DNA of 64,000 nucleotides from Bacteroidota bacterium. Lineage in GTDB: Bacteria > Bacteroidota > Bacteroidia > Palsa-948. Within the stretch, counting starts at the first letter, position 1. The number at the start of each line of letters is the position of its first letter. Shown in pieces: positions 42,643-52,634 of this stretch. The notes below the pieces were generated by a model that made no database searches, was not told where the DNA came from, and saw nothing but the letters and a program-made list of their open reading frames with translations. The stretch covers positions 90,942 to 154,941 of the forward strand of contig PLUL01000030.1 of NCBI GenBank assembly GCA_003164895.1, given 5' to 3'. Made by a program: the position numbers and the translations under genes.

Positions 42643-43734
42643 TTATTCCACCCAATCTGCTATGAAAAGATTGGTGTCATGCGTTCCGTGATTATTCCGG
42701 TTGGAAGAGAAAATAAATTTCTTTCCATCAGGAGAGAACATCGGAAAAGCATCAAAAGTTCCATCGTGCGTAACTTTTTCCAAACTTGTTCCATCTAAAT
42801 TAACGAGGTACAAATTGAAAGGATAACCGCGTTCGTATTGGTAGTTTGAAGAAAAAATAATTTTCTTTCCTGAAGGATGAAAATACGGAGCCCAATTTGC
42901 GCCGCCAAGATGAGTTATTTGTTTCATGTCGCTTCCGTCAACATTGCAGGTGAAAAGTTCCATGTGAGTGGGCGCGACTAAATTTTGCGCGAGTAAATCT
43001 TTGTACTCTTTTATTTCTTCAGCAGTTTTTGGACGAGAGGCGCGGAACACAAGTTTTTTTCCATCGGGAGAAAAGTTTGCACCGCCATCATAACCAAGTG
43101 TATTGGTGATTTGTTTTACGTTTGAACCATCAATGTTCATAGTATAAATATCTATGTCGCCATTTCGGGTAGAAGTGAAAACAATTTTATCACCTTGTGG
43201 GGAAACCGTTGCTTCTGCATCGTAGCCGGGAGAATTGGTTAGTCTCTTGATTATTTTTCCGTTCAGGTCGGCAACAAAAATATCGTAGCTCGGATAAATG
43301 GGCCAAACATATTTGCCGATTTTTTTCTTGTCGGGTTCGGGTGGACAAGAATCTCCGGCAAGATGCGTGGAGGCAAACAGAATTTCTTTATCGTCTTTTA
43401 AAAAATAAGCGCAAGTGGTTCTTCCTTTTCCGGTGCTGATGAGTTTTGGTGTGAGTGAACCTTCAATGGAAGAAGTAAAAATTTGGTCGCAAAGAATATT
43501 TTCTTTTGGATTTCTTTTCTGCCATGAGATTTGTTTCCCGTCAAAACTAAAATAAGCTTCGGCATTATCGCCTCCGAAGGTCATCTGGCGAATATTCTTG
43601 AAATGTTTTTCTTCAGGATAAAGAATTAAGGAATCAGAGGTTGTGTTTGCGATTTTTGGTGCGGTGGAAATTTTTGCGAAAGAAAACATCAAGCATAAAA
43701 TTCCTGTTGCTGCAATCGGTAAAATAGTTTTCAT
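42643..43734 (-). CDS. TolB-like PD40 beta-propeller protein
   Basis: This 363-residue protein has an N-terminal signal peptide and at least four PD40/TolB-type repeats (VSPQGDKIVFTSTRNGD, FSPDGKKLVF, FHPSGKKIIFSSN, FSPDGKKFIFSSNRN). It is probably periplasmic or exported. No peptidase domain is present, so the role is open: a scaffold or sensor. It is the first chromosomal gene on the right of the island. Confidence 0.82.
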   Translation of the reverse strand: MKTILPIAATGILCLMFSFAKISTAPKIANTTSDSLILYPEEKHFKNIRQMTFGGDNAEAYFSFDGKQISWQKRNPKENILCDQIFTSSIEGSLTPKLISTGKGRTTCAYFLKDDKEILFASTHLAGDSCPPEPDKKKIGKYVWPIYPSYDIFVADLNGKIIKRLTNSPGYDAEATVSPQGDKIVFTSTRNGDIDIYTMNIDGSNVKQITNTLGYDGGANFSPDGKKLVFRASRPKTAEEIKEYKDLLAQNLVAPTHMELFTCNVDGSDMKQITHLGGANWAPYFHPSGKKIIFSSNYQYERGYPFNLYLVNLDGTSLEKVTHDGTFDAFPMFSPDGKKFIFSSNRNNHGTHDTNLFIADWVE

Positions 43735-43844
43735 AATTATTTTTTTAATGCGCGAATTTGCAAAATTAATTCAGGCGAATGGAGAAATGTCATGAGAAAG
43801 TAATTTTTTCTCATCTTTGCGATTCAAATTTCACTCTTAGAATT

Positions 43845-44897
43845 ATGTTTGAAGACAAAGACGCACGCACCGAACTTTCTAAACTCGGAGAATTCGGATT
43901 AATAAAACACTTAGCTGAACATATAAAGCTTGGCAATCCATCTTCCGTGAAAGGTATCGGAGATGACGCGGCTGTGATTCAATTCGAGAATGGAAAGCAA
44001 ACAGTTGTTACTACCGATATGTTGCTCGAAGGAGTGCATTTTGATTTGAGCTACTGCCCGATGAAACATCTCGGCTACAAAGCGGTTTCGGTGAATGTGT
44101 CCGACATCTACGCGATGAATGCTTCGCCAAAACAAATTCTGGTTTCCATAGCTGTTTCGAATCGTTTTTCGCTGGAAGCGATCGAGGAATTGTATGCAGG
44201 TATGCTTCTCGCTTGCGAAAAACATGGAGTTGATCTGGTGGGTGGCGATACAAATTCTTCGCGTTCAGGTTTGATAATCAGTATCACCGCGATTGGTGAA
44301 GTTGATAAAAATGATATCGTTTACCGAAGCGGCGCAAAGCCGGGTAATTTGCTTTGCGTTTCGGGCGATTTGGGTTCAGCGTATCTTGGTTTGCAGATTC
44401 TTGAGCGCGAGAAAAAAATATTCATGGAGAATCCACAGATTCAGCCTGACATGGAAGGAAATGATTATCTGCTCGAACGCCAACTGAAACCCGAAGCGAG
44501 AAAAGATATTATCGAACAACTGAAAGAGAATGGCATCAGACCGACTTCGATGATTGATATTTCTGACGGACTTGCTTCTGAAACACTTCATCTCTGCACC
44601 GAATCAAATGTAGGTTGCCGCTTGTACGAAAATAAAATTCCGATTGACCAAATTGCAATGCTTCGAGCGCAGGAATTTAATTTAAATCCAACCATGTGCG
44701 CGCTCAGCGGAGGCGAAGATTATGAATTGCTTTTTACCATTGAAATCAAAGACCACGATAAAGTAAAAAAGTGCAAGGATGTAATTATTATTGGGCACAT
44801 TACCGAAAAAGCGGAAGGCGCAAACTTAGTCCTCACCGGAACAGAAATGCTCACACCGCTTACTGCTCAGGGTTGGGATGCGTTGTTGAAGAAGTAG
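43845..44897 (+). CDS. thiL: Thiamine-monophosphate kinase
   Basis: This 350-residue PurM/ThiL-family kinase has GIGDDAAVIQ, VSDIYAMNASP, GGDTNSS, and DISDGLASE. It phosphorylates thiamine monophosphate to the diphosphate cofactor. I use the ATG at 43845, where the family N-terminus begins; a frame from 43779 adds 22 unlikely residues. It converges on mqnD. Confidence 0.9.
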   Translation: MFEDKDARTELSKLGEFGLIKHLAEHIKLGNPSSVKGIGDDAAVIQFENGKQTVVTTDMLLEGVHFDLSYCPMKHLGYKAVSVNVSDIYAMNASPKQILVSIAVSNRFSLEAIEELYAGMLLACEKHGVDLVGGDTNSSRSGLIISITAIGEVDKNDIVYRSGAKPGNLLCVSGDLGSAYLGLQILEREKKIFMENPQIQPDMEGNDYLLERQLKPEARKDIIEQLKENGIRPTSMIDISDGLASETLHLCTESNVGCRLYENKIPIDQIAMLRAQEFNLNPTMCALSGGEDYELLFTIEIKDHDKVKKCKDVIIIGHITEKAEGANLVLTGTEMLTPLTAQGWDALLKK

Positions 44898-44902
44898 AAA
44901 AA

Positions 44903-45688
44903 TTATTTGATTGCCTTTAGCAAAGTACTCACCGCTTTCCTTCCTTTTGCCCCGAGTGAAACAGAATATTTATTCACGTAAAGATGAATGTGCTGCTTAA
45001 TTACTTTGTTATCCATTTCCTGTGCATGCTTTTTTACAAATACTTTGCTTGATTCGGGATTTGCAAAAGCAAACTCAACGCTTCTGCGGATAACTCGTTC
45101 CACTTTCTTTTGAATGTCTTTCGGAAATTTTTTGCTGATGGCAATTCCTCCAAGCGGAATCGGAGATTTTGTTTTCTTTTCCCACCAATTGCCAAGGTCA
45201 ATTATTTTCTTCAATCCTTTCTGCTTATAGGTAAAACGACTTTCATGAATAATAACTCCCAAATCAAACTTTTCTTTCAGTACTGCATCTTCAATTTCAG
45301 AAAAAAGAATTTCTGTTTTGTTTTTTAGTTTAGGATAAGCAAGGGAGAAAAGAAGATTGGCGGTAGTATTCTTTCCCGGAATTGCAACTCGGAAGTTGGA
45401 AGTTAGATGTTTGATGTTAGAAGTTGAAACAACCATCGGCCCAACTCCAAAGCCAAGAGCAGCTCCTGAATCGAGAAGAGAATATTTTTTTTGGACATGT
45501 GCGTAGGTGAAAAAACTAAGTTTGGTAATATCTAATTTATTCTTGAAAGCTTTTTTATTAAGTGCTTCTACATCTTGAATTACTGCTTTGAACTTTAATC
45601 CTTCGGTGTCTATCTTACCAAGAAGCATTGCATCGAAGATGAAACAATCATTCGGGCAGGGGGAAAAACCAAGAGAAAGAGTTTTCAT
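44903..45688 (-). CDS. mqnD: 1,4-dihydroxy-6-naphthoate synthase (futalosine pathway)
   Basis: This 261-residue protein of the periplasmic-binding-like fold has the MqnD opening SLGFSPCPNDCFIFDAM and KLSFFTYAHV. MqnD converts cyclic dehypoxanthine futalosine to 1,4-dihydroxy-6-naphthoate in menaquinone synthesis. It overlaps the upstream thioesterase by 4 bp. It indicates the alternative menaquinone route, to which the UbiD and UbiA proteins in this window may belong. Confidence 0.9.
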   Translation of the reverse strand: MKTLSLGFSPCPNDCFIFDAMLLGKIDTEGLKFKAVIQDVEALNKKAFKNKLDITKLSFFTYAHVQKKYSLLDSGAALGFGVGPMVVSTSNIKHLTSNFRVAIPGKNTTANLLFSLAYPKLKNKTEILFSEIEDAVLKEKFDLGVIIHESRFTYKQKGLKKIIDLGNWWEKKTKSPIPLGGIAISKKFPKDIQKKVERVIRRSVEFAFANPESSKVFVKKHAQEMDNKVIKQHIHLYVNKYSVSLGAKGRKAVSTLLKAIK

Positions 45689-46101
45689 TTTTCAAATACT
45701 TCAATTCTTTTTTTCCATTTTTCTGGAACGGAGATATTTACTTTTTTCTCATAATCAAAAGAAACCTGTATGGTGGTTGCTTCTGCTAAGGGAATTTCTT
45801 TTCCGCTTTCATCCTTAATCATCACGTAAGAAAGTTCAAAACTTTTGTTTCCGATGCGGGAACATTTTGTGTAAACAAAAACTTTATCGTAATAAAGAAT
45901 AGGCATCTTGTAATCGCAAGTAGATTTAGCAAGAATAAATCCTTCTTTTTGCCAATCCATATCTTCAGCCACCACATCGTCAAAATATTTTGCTCGTGCA
46001 ATTTCAAAATAAGTGAAATGGTTTGCGTTATTCACGTGTCCCATCATGTCCAAATCTTTAAAACGAATTTGAATTGGAGTTTTGTGTTTGAATCCTTCCA
46101 T
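45685..46101 (-). CDS. Hotdog-fold acyl-CoA thioesterase (4HBT family)
   Basis: This 138-residue protein has the YbgC/4HBT motif FKDLDMMGHVNNANHFTYFE, whose aspartate is the catalytic residue in relatives. Its stop overlaps the mqnD start by 4 bp, so the two are co-transcribed. Such fusions of context are common for thioesterases that act on naphthoyl-CoA, but here the substrate is unknown. Confidence 0.85.
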   Translation of the reverse strand: MEGFKHKTPIQIRFKDLDMMGHVNNANHFTYFEIARAKYFDDVVAEDMDWQKEGFILAKSTCDYKMPILYYDKVFVYTKCSRIGNKSFELSYVMIKDESGKEIPLAEATTIQVSFDYEKKVNISVPEKWKKRIEVFEK

Positions 46102-46104
46102 AAA

Positions 46105-47985
46105 CTATGCGTATGTTTTATCTAATTCTTCGTAAATTGAATTTGCACTTTTGAACTCAGGAACAATTTCTTTCATCTTTTTTACGATGGCAGAACTGTC
46201 TTGATTTTGCAGAAGAGAAATAAGCACGTCCACTTTTTCAGAAACTTCTTTATGCGGATATTCTCTCACTTTGCCAACCAAAATCTGCGGATTGTGAGTG
46301 GGAAGAGTATTTTCTTTTGTAGCAAGAAGTTCTTCGAAAAGTTTTTCTCCGGGACGAAGTCCTGTGTAAGCTATCTGAATATCTTTTCCAAGTGTAAGTC
46401 CGGCAAGCTGGATCATTTTTTTTGCGAGGTCAGCAATTTTTACAGATTGTCCCATATCAAACACAAAAATTTCTCCACCTTTTCCCATCGCCCCTGCTTC
46501 CAAAACCAACTGACATGCTTCAGGAATCGTCATAAAAAAACGTGTGATGTCAGGATGTGTTACGGTGATTGGTCCACCGCGTTCAATTTGCTGATGGAAA
46601 AGTTCAATTACAGAACCGTTTGAACCGAGAACATTTCCAAATCTTGTGGTTACAAATTTTGTATGAGATTCTTTATTCAGCGATTGCACATACATTTCAG
46701 CAATTCTTTTTGAAGCGCCCATCACATTTGTTGGATTCACAGCTTTATCGGTAGAAACCATCACGAATTTTTCCACATGATATTTCACTGCAAGGTCAGC
46801 CATGATTTTTGTGCCGAAAATATTTGTCTGCACCGCTTCTGTAGGATGAAATTCCATCATCGGAACATGTTTGTATGCGGCAGCGTGATAAATAATTTGA
46901 GGAGAATATTTACTAAAAATACTTTCCATTCTATCTTTATTCTTCACATCAGCAATCACAATTTCGAAAGAACGCAAGTGAAAAATATTTTTCAGTTCAT
47001 TTTCCATTTCATAGAGCGGAGATTCGGCACTATCAACGAGAATTAATTTTTTCGGATTAAATTTTGAAAGCTGTCTCACAATTTCGCTGCCGATGGAACC
47101 CGCAGCGCCTGTTACAAGAACTATTTTATCAAGCGTGTGTTGTTTTATATTTTCTAAATCAAGTTTAATTGGATTGCGTTCGAGCAAATCTTCAATACGC
47201 ACTTTTTTTATCTGTTTGAAGCTGAGTTCGCCGTTTATCCAACTGCTCACCGGAGGCACATTCAGAATTTTCGTATTGTACTTCAGACACATTTCCACAA
47301 TTTCTTCTTTTCTTTTCGCAGGAATATTTTGAACGGAAATTATCATATGCGCCACATTTCCATCCCGAAGAAGTTCATCCAGTTTGTTAAATCCATAAAT
47401 TGTAATTCCTTCTAATTTGCTTCCCCATTTTTTTTCGTTGTCGTCAATGAATGCAAGAACTTTATATTTCATTCCTGCATCACGGTCAAGAGTTCGCTTG
47501 GTGATGATGCCCGATTCTCCGGCGCCGAAAATTATCACGCTTGTTTTTGTGCGGCTTGGATTTTTCCATTCGAAATATATAGATTTGAAAATTAATCGAA
47601 GACTGATCATGAGAAAAGTAGTCGTCATGTATTCGATAACTATGATGGAGTAGGGAACAAAAAATGTTTTTGTGAAAGCGTAATATCGCACCAAATTGGA
47701 AACAGCAAAAAATAAACTTGCCAGAGTTGTAACTATGAAAATGCGTTGCGCATCTTTCGAGCTGGTATAGCGAACAATGCCTTTATAGGTTCTTGCTAAA
47801 ATAAAACTCAGTGCGCGAATTCCAATTACAAAAGGAAATACTACTGAAAATGTGTTGATTTCTACCTGAGGAATGGCTGCGAAGTTGAAGCGAAGAAAGT
47901 AAGCGATGATGAGTGCAAAAAGACAAATAAATATATCAATCAGGAAAATTATCCAGCGCGGTGCGGTGCGTTCAAAGAGAATCAT
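46105..47985 (-). CDS. CapD/WbpM-like nucleotide-sugar 4,6-dehydratase
   Basis: This ~626-residue protein has about four N-terminal membrane segments, a first Rossmann-like domain (IIFGAGESGIITKRTL), and a C-terminal SDR domain (LVTGAAGSIGSEIVRQL) with the STDKAVNPTNVMGASKR segment of the 4,6-dehydratase/epimerase group. It makes UDP-linked amino- or deoxy-sugars for surface glycans. I use the ATG at 47985 rather than an upstream TTG at 47994. Confidence 0.9.
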   Translation of the reverse strand: MILFERTAPRWIIFLIDIFICLFALIIAYFLRFNFAAIPQVEINTFSVVFPFVIGIRALSFILARTYKGIVRYTSSKDAQRIFIVTTLASLFFAVSNLVRYYAFTKTFFVPYSIIVIEYMTTTFLMISLRLIFKSIYFEWKNPSRTKTSVIIFGAGESGIITKRTLDRDAGMKYKVLAFIDDNEKKWGSKLEGITIYGFNKLDELLRDGNVAHMIISVQNIPAKRKEEIVEMCLKYNTKILNVPPVSSWINGELSFKQIKKVRIEDLLERNPIKLDLENIKQHTLDKIVLVTGAAGSIGSEIVRQLSKFNPKKLILVDSAESPLYEMENELKNIFHLRSFEIVIADVKNKDRMESIFSKYSPQIIYHAAAYKHVPMMEFHPTEAVQTNIFGTKIMADLAVKYHVEKFVMVSTDKAVNPTNVMGASKRIAEMYVQSLNKESHTKFVTTRFGNVLGSNGSVIELFHQQIERGGPITVTHPDITRFFMTIPEACQLVLEAGAMGKGGEIFVFDMGQSVKIADLAKKMIQLAGLTLGKDIQIAYTGLRPGEKLFEELLATKENTLPTHNPQILVGKVREYPHKEVSEKVDVLISLLQNQDSSAIVKKMKEIVPEFKSANSIYEELDKTYA

Positions 47986-48077
47986 GAGTTGCAAATAATT
48001 TCCAAAGATAAAACAAATAGATTAAGGATTTTGGATTTAAACATCTACATAAATCACATGAAAAATGGATCGAAAGA

Positions 48078-48605
48078 TTACTTCAGTTTTTTGTAAACCA
48101 CAATTGTCCATGTTCCGCCTGGTCCAACTTCCAGATTGCGCATGTTGATTTGATATGGAAGATATCCAACAGCAAACATTCCCACACCAAGAAGAAAAAA
48201 ACTTATTGCACCATCTGAATCAGGTTGTTGATATATGGCAGCAGCTCCACTTCCTATTGCAACAGAGCCGGCAAGCATAAGTGGCATTCCAAGAATTCTT
48301 GTTATGACATGCAGGGTAGATTTTTTTCTTATTCCTGAAATTACAGAAAGTTTAACAGTATCTTTTCCAAATACAACGGCAGAAGTATCGAGTATAGCAT
48401 TAAGCGTTCCTGTTGAATATTCCCTATCGCCAAATTTAACGTAGGTAACCGTTGATCCTTTTTCGTACATCCAAGCTTTCCCCGATTTTTTATTTGTGAT
48501 TAGTAACCCTTCATGTCCCGAAGTAAAAATTATAAGCGTTCCACCCTGCCCGAATGAAAAAATACTAATCAAACAAATTGTTATAAGTAAAATGATTTTG
48601 CGCAT
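48078..48605 (-). CDS. Unknown exported/membrane protein
   Basis: This 175-residue protein has a signal peptide (to about SFGQ), a mostly beta region with SGHEGLLITNKKSGKAWMYE, and two membrane segments near residues 105-150. No family was recognised. It is divergent from gcvT. Confidence 0.6.
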   Translation of the reverse strand: MRKIILLITICLISIFSFGQGGTLIIFTSGHEGLLITNKKSGKAWMYEKGSTVTYVKFGDREYSTGTLNAILDTSAVVFGKDTVKLSVISGIRKKSTLHVITRILGMPLMLAGSVAIGSGAAAIYQQPDSDGAISFFLLGVGMFAVGYLPYQINMRNLEVGPGGTWTIVVYKKLK

Positions 48606-48690
48606 CTTTTAATTATTTTCTAAATATATCCAAGTTATGCATAGCACATAGTTGAATAATTTTACTTTTGCAATTATAACTTATTTTCTT

Positions 48691-49773
48691 ATGAAAAATA
48701 CTGCTATTACTCACAAACACGTCGCGCTTGGCGCAAAAATGGTTCCCTTCGCGGGATTCAACATGCCTGTTTCCTATTCGGGTTTGAATGACGAACATTT
48801 GACAGTGCGAAATTCAGTCGGCATGTTTGATGTGAGCCACATGGGAGAATTTATGTTGAAAGGGGAAAAAGCGCTTGATCTCATTCAGCTTGTAACATCC
48901 AACGATGCTTCAAAATTAATTGACAAAAAAATTCAATATACCTGTTTGCCGAATGACAAAGGTGGAATTGTGGATGATCTGCTGGTGTATCGCTGGAAAA
49001 AAGATGAATATTATTTGGTGGTGAACGCTTCCAATATTGAAAAAGATTGGAACTGGATTTCTAAATTCAATAAGTTTGGAGTAGAAATGAAAAACATGAG
49101 CGATGATTTGAGTTTGTTTGCGGTTCAGGGACCAAAAGCAATTAGTGCTTTACAAAAACTAACGGATGTTAATCTGTCAAAGATTGAATATTATGCTTTC
49201 GATATGGGAAAAATGGCAGGTTGCGATGGCGTGATAATTTCCAATACCGGTTATACAGGCGCAGGAGGATTCGAGATTTATGTTATGAATAAAGACGCTG
49301 AAAAAATGTGGGACGCTATCATGAATGCAGGAAAGGAATTCGGAATAAAACCAATCGGACTTGGCGCGAGAGATACCTTACGTTTGGAAATGGGATTTTG
49401 CCTCTATGGAAATGATATTGACGACACCACTTCTCCAATCGAAGCCGGACTTGGTTGGATTACGAAATTCACAAAGGAATTTACCAATTCAAAAAATCTG
49501 AAAGAGCAAAAAGAAAAAGGAGTCGCAAAAAAATTAGTTGGCTTTGAAATGATTGAGCGAGGAATTCCCCGTCATGATTATGAAATTGCAGATGCAAAAG
49601 GAAACACTATTGGAAAAGTTACTTCAGGAACACAATCGCCTTCGTTGAACAAAGGAATAGGAATGGGTTATGTGAAAACAGAATTTTCAAAACTTGATTC
49701 GGAAATATATATCAAGATTCGCGACAAAGCGCTGAAAGCAAAAGTGGTGACGGTTCCTTTCCTGAAAAAATAA
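48691..49773 (+). CDS. gcvT: Aminomethyltransferase GcvT (glycine cleavage T-protein)
   Basis: This 360-residue protein matches GcvT throughout: [35 protein letters not shown] and [13 protein letters not shown]. It transfers the one-carbon unit from H-protein to tetrahydrofolate. I use the ATG at 48691; an in-frame ATG at 48652 would add 13 residues. TACTTTTG (48663-48670), a -7-like element, lies 20 bases before this start. The stop overlaps comB by one base. Confidence 0.93.
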   Translation: MKNTAITHKHVALGAKMVPFAGFNMPVSYSGLNDEHLTVRNSVGMFDVSHMGEFMLKGEKALDLIQLVTSNDASKLIDKKIQYTCLPNDKGGIVDDLLVYRWKKDEYYLVVNASNIEKDWNWISKFNKFGVEMKNMSDDLSLFAVQGPKAISALQKLTDVNLSKIEYYAFDMGKMAGCDGVIISNTGYTGAGGFEIYVMNKDAEKMWDAIMNAGKEFGIKPIGLGARDTLRLEMGFCLYGNDIDDTTSPIEAGLGWITKFTKEFTNSKNLKEQKEKGVAKKLVGFEMIERGIPRHDYEIADAKGNTIGKVTSGTQSPSLNKGIGMGYVKTEFSKLDSEIYIKIRDKALKAKVVTVPFLKK

Positions 49774-50495
49774 TGGAAGATAAAAAACCAAAAATAGACG
49801 CTTGCTTTTCTCCATTTCTCTATCCGGTTTACAAGGACGATAATAGCATTGTCGTTATCATTGATGTTTTGCGAGCCACATCCGCTATCTGCGTTGCTTT
49901 TGAGTATGGCGTGGAAAAAATAATTCCGGTTGCTACCGTTGAAGAAGCACGGGAATACAAACAGAAAGGTTTTTTAGTAGGTGCAGAAAGAAACGGACTT
50001 CCACTTAATGGATTTGATTTTGGAAATTCTCCTTTTAATTATATGGGCGATCATGTGAAAGGAAAAACCATCGTGCTCACCACGACTAATGGCACGCAAG
50101 CGATTGAAGCGGCAAAGAATGCGTACAAAGTCGCCATTGGTTCATTTTTGAATATTGATTCCTTATGTAATTGGCTTATTAAGGAAAATAAAAATATTTT
50201 ACTTCTTTGCTCAGGATGGAAAAATAAATTCAACCTTGAAGATGCAGTTTTTGCCGGAGCTGTAACTGATAAAATTTCACAAGGAAATGAAAACTACAAG
50301 TTGGGCGATGGATGTCTCGCATTGAAATATCTTTATCAACTGGCAAAAGAAAATCCAAATAAATTTCTAAGTCATTCCTCGCACAAGGAACGTTTAGCTG
50401 CGTTGAATCTGAAAGAAGATGTCAGGTATTGTCTCACTCCCAACCAAACCAAAGTAATTCCGATTTACAAGGATGGCGCGTTGGTGAAAATGTAA
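49773..50495 (+). CDS. comB: 2-phosphosulfolactate phosphatase family protein (ComB)
   Basis: This 240-residue protein has the ComB motifs VIIDVLRATSAI and TTTNGTQAI, and GGE-like variants are absent. ComB dephosphorylates 2-phosphosulfolactate in coenzyme M synthesis. Bacteroidetes lack coenzyme M, so a role in sulfonate or sulfonolipid (capnine) metabolism is a reasonable guess. It is coupled to gcvT by a TAATG overlap. Confidence 0.85.
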   Translation: MEDKKPKIDACFSPFLYPVYKDDNSIVVIIDVLRATSAICVAFEYGVEKIIPVATVEEAREYKQKGFLVGAERNGLPLNGFDFGNSPFNYMGDHVKGKTIVLTTTNGTQAIEAAKNAYKVAIGSFLNIDSLCNWLIKENKNILLLCSGWKNKFNLEDAVFAGAVTDKISQGNENYKLGDGCLALKYLYQLAKENPNKFLSHSSHKERLAALNLKEDVRYCLTPNQTKVIPIYKDGALVKM

Positions 50496-50507
50496 ATTGG
50501 TTTTGGA

Positions 50508-51020
50508 TTATTCAGCTTGAATCCTTTTTGTTTTATAAAAATTTTTGTCAGCTATGTAAATTGTTTTTGTCATCTCAGAATAAATCAGGTTGTTTTCATC
50601 TTGAAAACTTGCAGTAAGATCGATCGAATATTTATTTTCGGATTTTACTTTTGAAATTATTTCATTTAAAATCTCATCGGTCAAAAGAAATCTTGCAAAG
50701 ACTTTTGTTTTAATTGGTTTTAGAAATTTTATGGTCGCTGCTTTATCCCAAACCACATAATCATCGCCTAATATTTTTATTAGCTGAAGCATGTAAACAG
50801 GATCCAATGAGCCAAAAATACTTCCGCCAAAAATTGTCCCGACATAATTTCTTGTTTTCCAATTCAGTCCAAGTGAAACATGAATTTCTTTCCAGTCGTT
50901 TGAAATAAACGAAACTCTTCCACCGGTTCGTCTGAACGCAGGAAAAACATTCATCATCGTGCGGAACGATTTTGAATTGAAATTTTCTTTCTTGTCGGTT
51001 TTGAAAATTGTTCTTGTCAT
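50508..51020 (-). CDS. DUF4442 hotdog-fold protein
   Basis: This 170-residue protein matches DUF4442 thioesterase-like proteins (WKTRNYVGTIFGGSIFGSLDPVYMLQ, split by conserved glycines). It is probably a cytoplasmic acyl-thioester hydrolase, but the substrate is unknown. It converges on comB. Confidence 0.8.
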   Translation of the reverse strand: MTRTIFKTDKKENFNSKSFRTMMNVFPAFRRTGGRVSFISNDWKEIHVSLGLNWKTRNYVGTIFGGSIFGSLDPVYMLQLIKILGDDYVVWDKAATIKFLKPIKTKVFARFLLTDEILNEIISKVKSENKYSIDLTASFQDENNLIYSEMTKTIYIADKNFYKTKRIQAE

Positions 51021-51035
51021 CTCCTATTTTATATC

Positions 51036-52562
51036 TTACATTTTAACGAACCAATCTTTTGTGAACTCGTAATCCATCATGTCAACAAAATCATTTACGC
51101 GAATGGCTACGCTTTTCACTTTTCCGTTTTCCACTTTGAAATTTATTTTCTTTATTCCATAGGTAGCAACGCTGTAAGTACATAGGAAATCATTTTCACC
51201 AAGTGGTTCAAGTTTTCCGATGAGGAATGGATGATGAGAAAAATGAACGATAAGATTATTATTTTCAATTTTTATAGTAATCCTTCCGTAAACTTCATTC
51301 GTGAAGCTACCAATATAATCTTCTGGCTTGAGAGAAGGTTTTTGTTTTTTTGCAGCAACTTCTCGCATTTTATTTACTTCCGCATTTTCAAATTTGGTAT
51401 TTGCAGAAACAGCTTTGTAAATACGTTCGCTGATATTGGAGTAAGGAAGGTTCATATACGCATCAATAATTTGCGAACGAAGTGCAGCGTAAAATGAATT
51501 TGCATCGGTGTTGGTAAGCACCACAATTCCAAGATTTAACGATGGAATAAAACAAACTGTGGTTACAAAACCATCGGCTCCTCCATCGTGGCGGATAATT
51601 TTTATTCCGTGATAATCTACCATGAACCAACCAAGACCATATACTTGAAAGTTTGAACCATTTTTCGGATTCATGTCCGCAATGATGGTGTTGGATGAGC
51701 GGGTCATTTGCAATGCTTCAAACGAAACAATTTTTTTTCCTTCAAAACGTCCGCTGTCTAATTGCATCATCAGCCAGTTCGCTAAATCTTTCACGCAGGA
51801 ATTTATAGAAGCTGCCGGACCGAGATTATCCACATTTGCATAGGGAAGTAAAACAAGTTTGTCGTCAACAATTGTGTAAGGTTTGCAGGCGTTGTTATCG
51901 GCGATAATAGTTTTATAAGTGGTAGAAGTGTGATTCATCTTCAACGGAATGAAGTAGTGGTATTTTAGAAAATCATCCCATGAAGTATCCGTAACGAGAG
52001 GAATTATTTCTCCTGCTGTGAGAAATGCCGCGTTGCAATAACCGTAATGCGAACGGAAACTGTAAACAGGTTTCACATTGCGCATGTTCAGAATTAGTTC
52101 TTTGCGTAGAAGATTGCAGTTCCAGTTCAGCAGATCGCTTTGAAAAGTTTGAAATCCGATGCGATGGCACAGCAAATCTTTTATAGTAGCTTCTTTGGTG
52201 GCAAGCGTATCGTACAATTTAAAATACGGCATCCACTTGGTTACTTTATCATCCAGCGAAAGACGTTTTTGAAAATCAAGCAGTGCAAGCGAAGTGGCAG
52301 TGAATGCTTTTGTGTTGGAAGCTATTTGAAATAAAGTGTTCTCATCCACTTTATCTTGTTTGTCGGTAGCGCGAACCCCATACCCTTTCATTAGAACCAC
52401 TTTTCCATCTTTTACAATTGCCACTGCAGAGCCGGGAACATTCCATCGTTTCATTTCGCGTTCTACATATTTGTCAAGCGAATCTTGTACAAATGTTGGT
52501 TGAGTAAAAGCAATTGATAATGAAAAGTTGATAATGGATAATGAGAAAAGAAGTTTTTTCAT
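51036..52562 (-). CDS. Serine hydrolase, class C beta-lactamase-like
   Basis: This 508-residue protein has a signal peptide (MKKLLFSLSIINFSLSIAF). The catalytic SxxK is SNTKAF and the second motif YxN is YCN in HYGYCNAAF; HDGGADG is the KTG-box position. A C-terminal DUF3471-like beta domain follows. It belongs to the beta-lactamase/DD-peptidase/esterase fold. I start at the ATG at 52562, not the longer frame at 52625, to include a proper signal peptide. Confidence 0.85.
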   Translation of the reverse strand: MKKLLFSLSIINFSLSIAFTQPTFVQDSLDKYVEREMKRWNVPGSAVAIVKDGKVVLMKGYGVRATDKQDKVDENTLFQIASNTKAFTATSLALLDFQKRLSLDDKVTKWMPYFKLYDTLATKEATIKDLLCHRIGFQTFQSDLLNWNCNLLRKELILNMRNVKPVYSFRSHYGYCNAAFLTAGEIIPLVTDTSWDDFLKYHYFIPLKMNHTSTTYKTIIADNNACKPYTIVDDKLVLLPYANVDNLGPAASINSCVKDLANWLMMQLDSGRFEGKKIVSFEALQMTRSSNTIIADMNPKNGSNFQVYGLGWFMVDYHGIKIIRHDGGADGFVTTVCFIPSLNLGIVVLTNTDANSFYAALRSQIIDAYMNLPYSNISERIYKAVSANTKFENAEVNKMREVAAKKQKPSLKPEDYIGSFTNEVYGRITIKIENNNLIVHFSHHPFLIGKLEPLGENDFLCTYSVATYGIKKINFKVENGKVKSVAIRVNDFVDMMDYEFTKDWFVKM

Positions 52563-52634
52563 GATAAATATTTTGGCTTCAAAAGTAATTAATGGATTGA
52601 CATCTCTAATATCATCAAGATTCAATTAATATAT

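Noticed and set aside
43779-43844. Longer N-terminus for ThiL.
   Set aside because: The extra 22 residues do not resemble the family, and the ATG at 43845 fits the known N-terminus.
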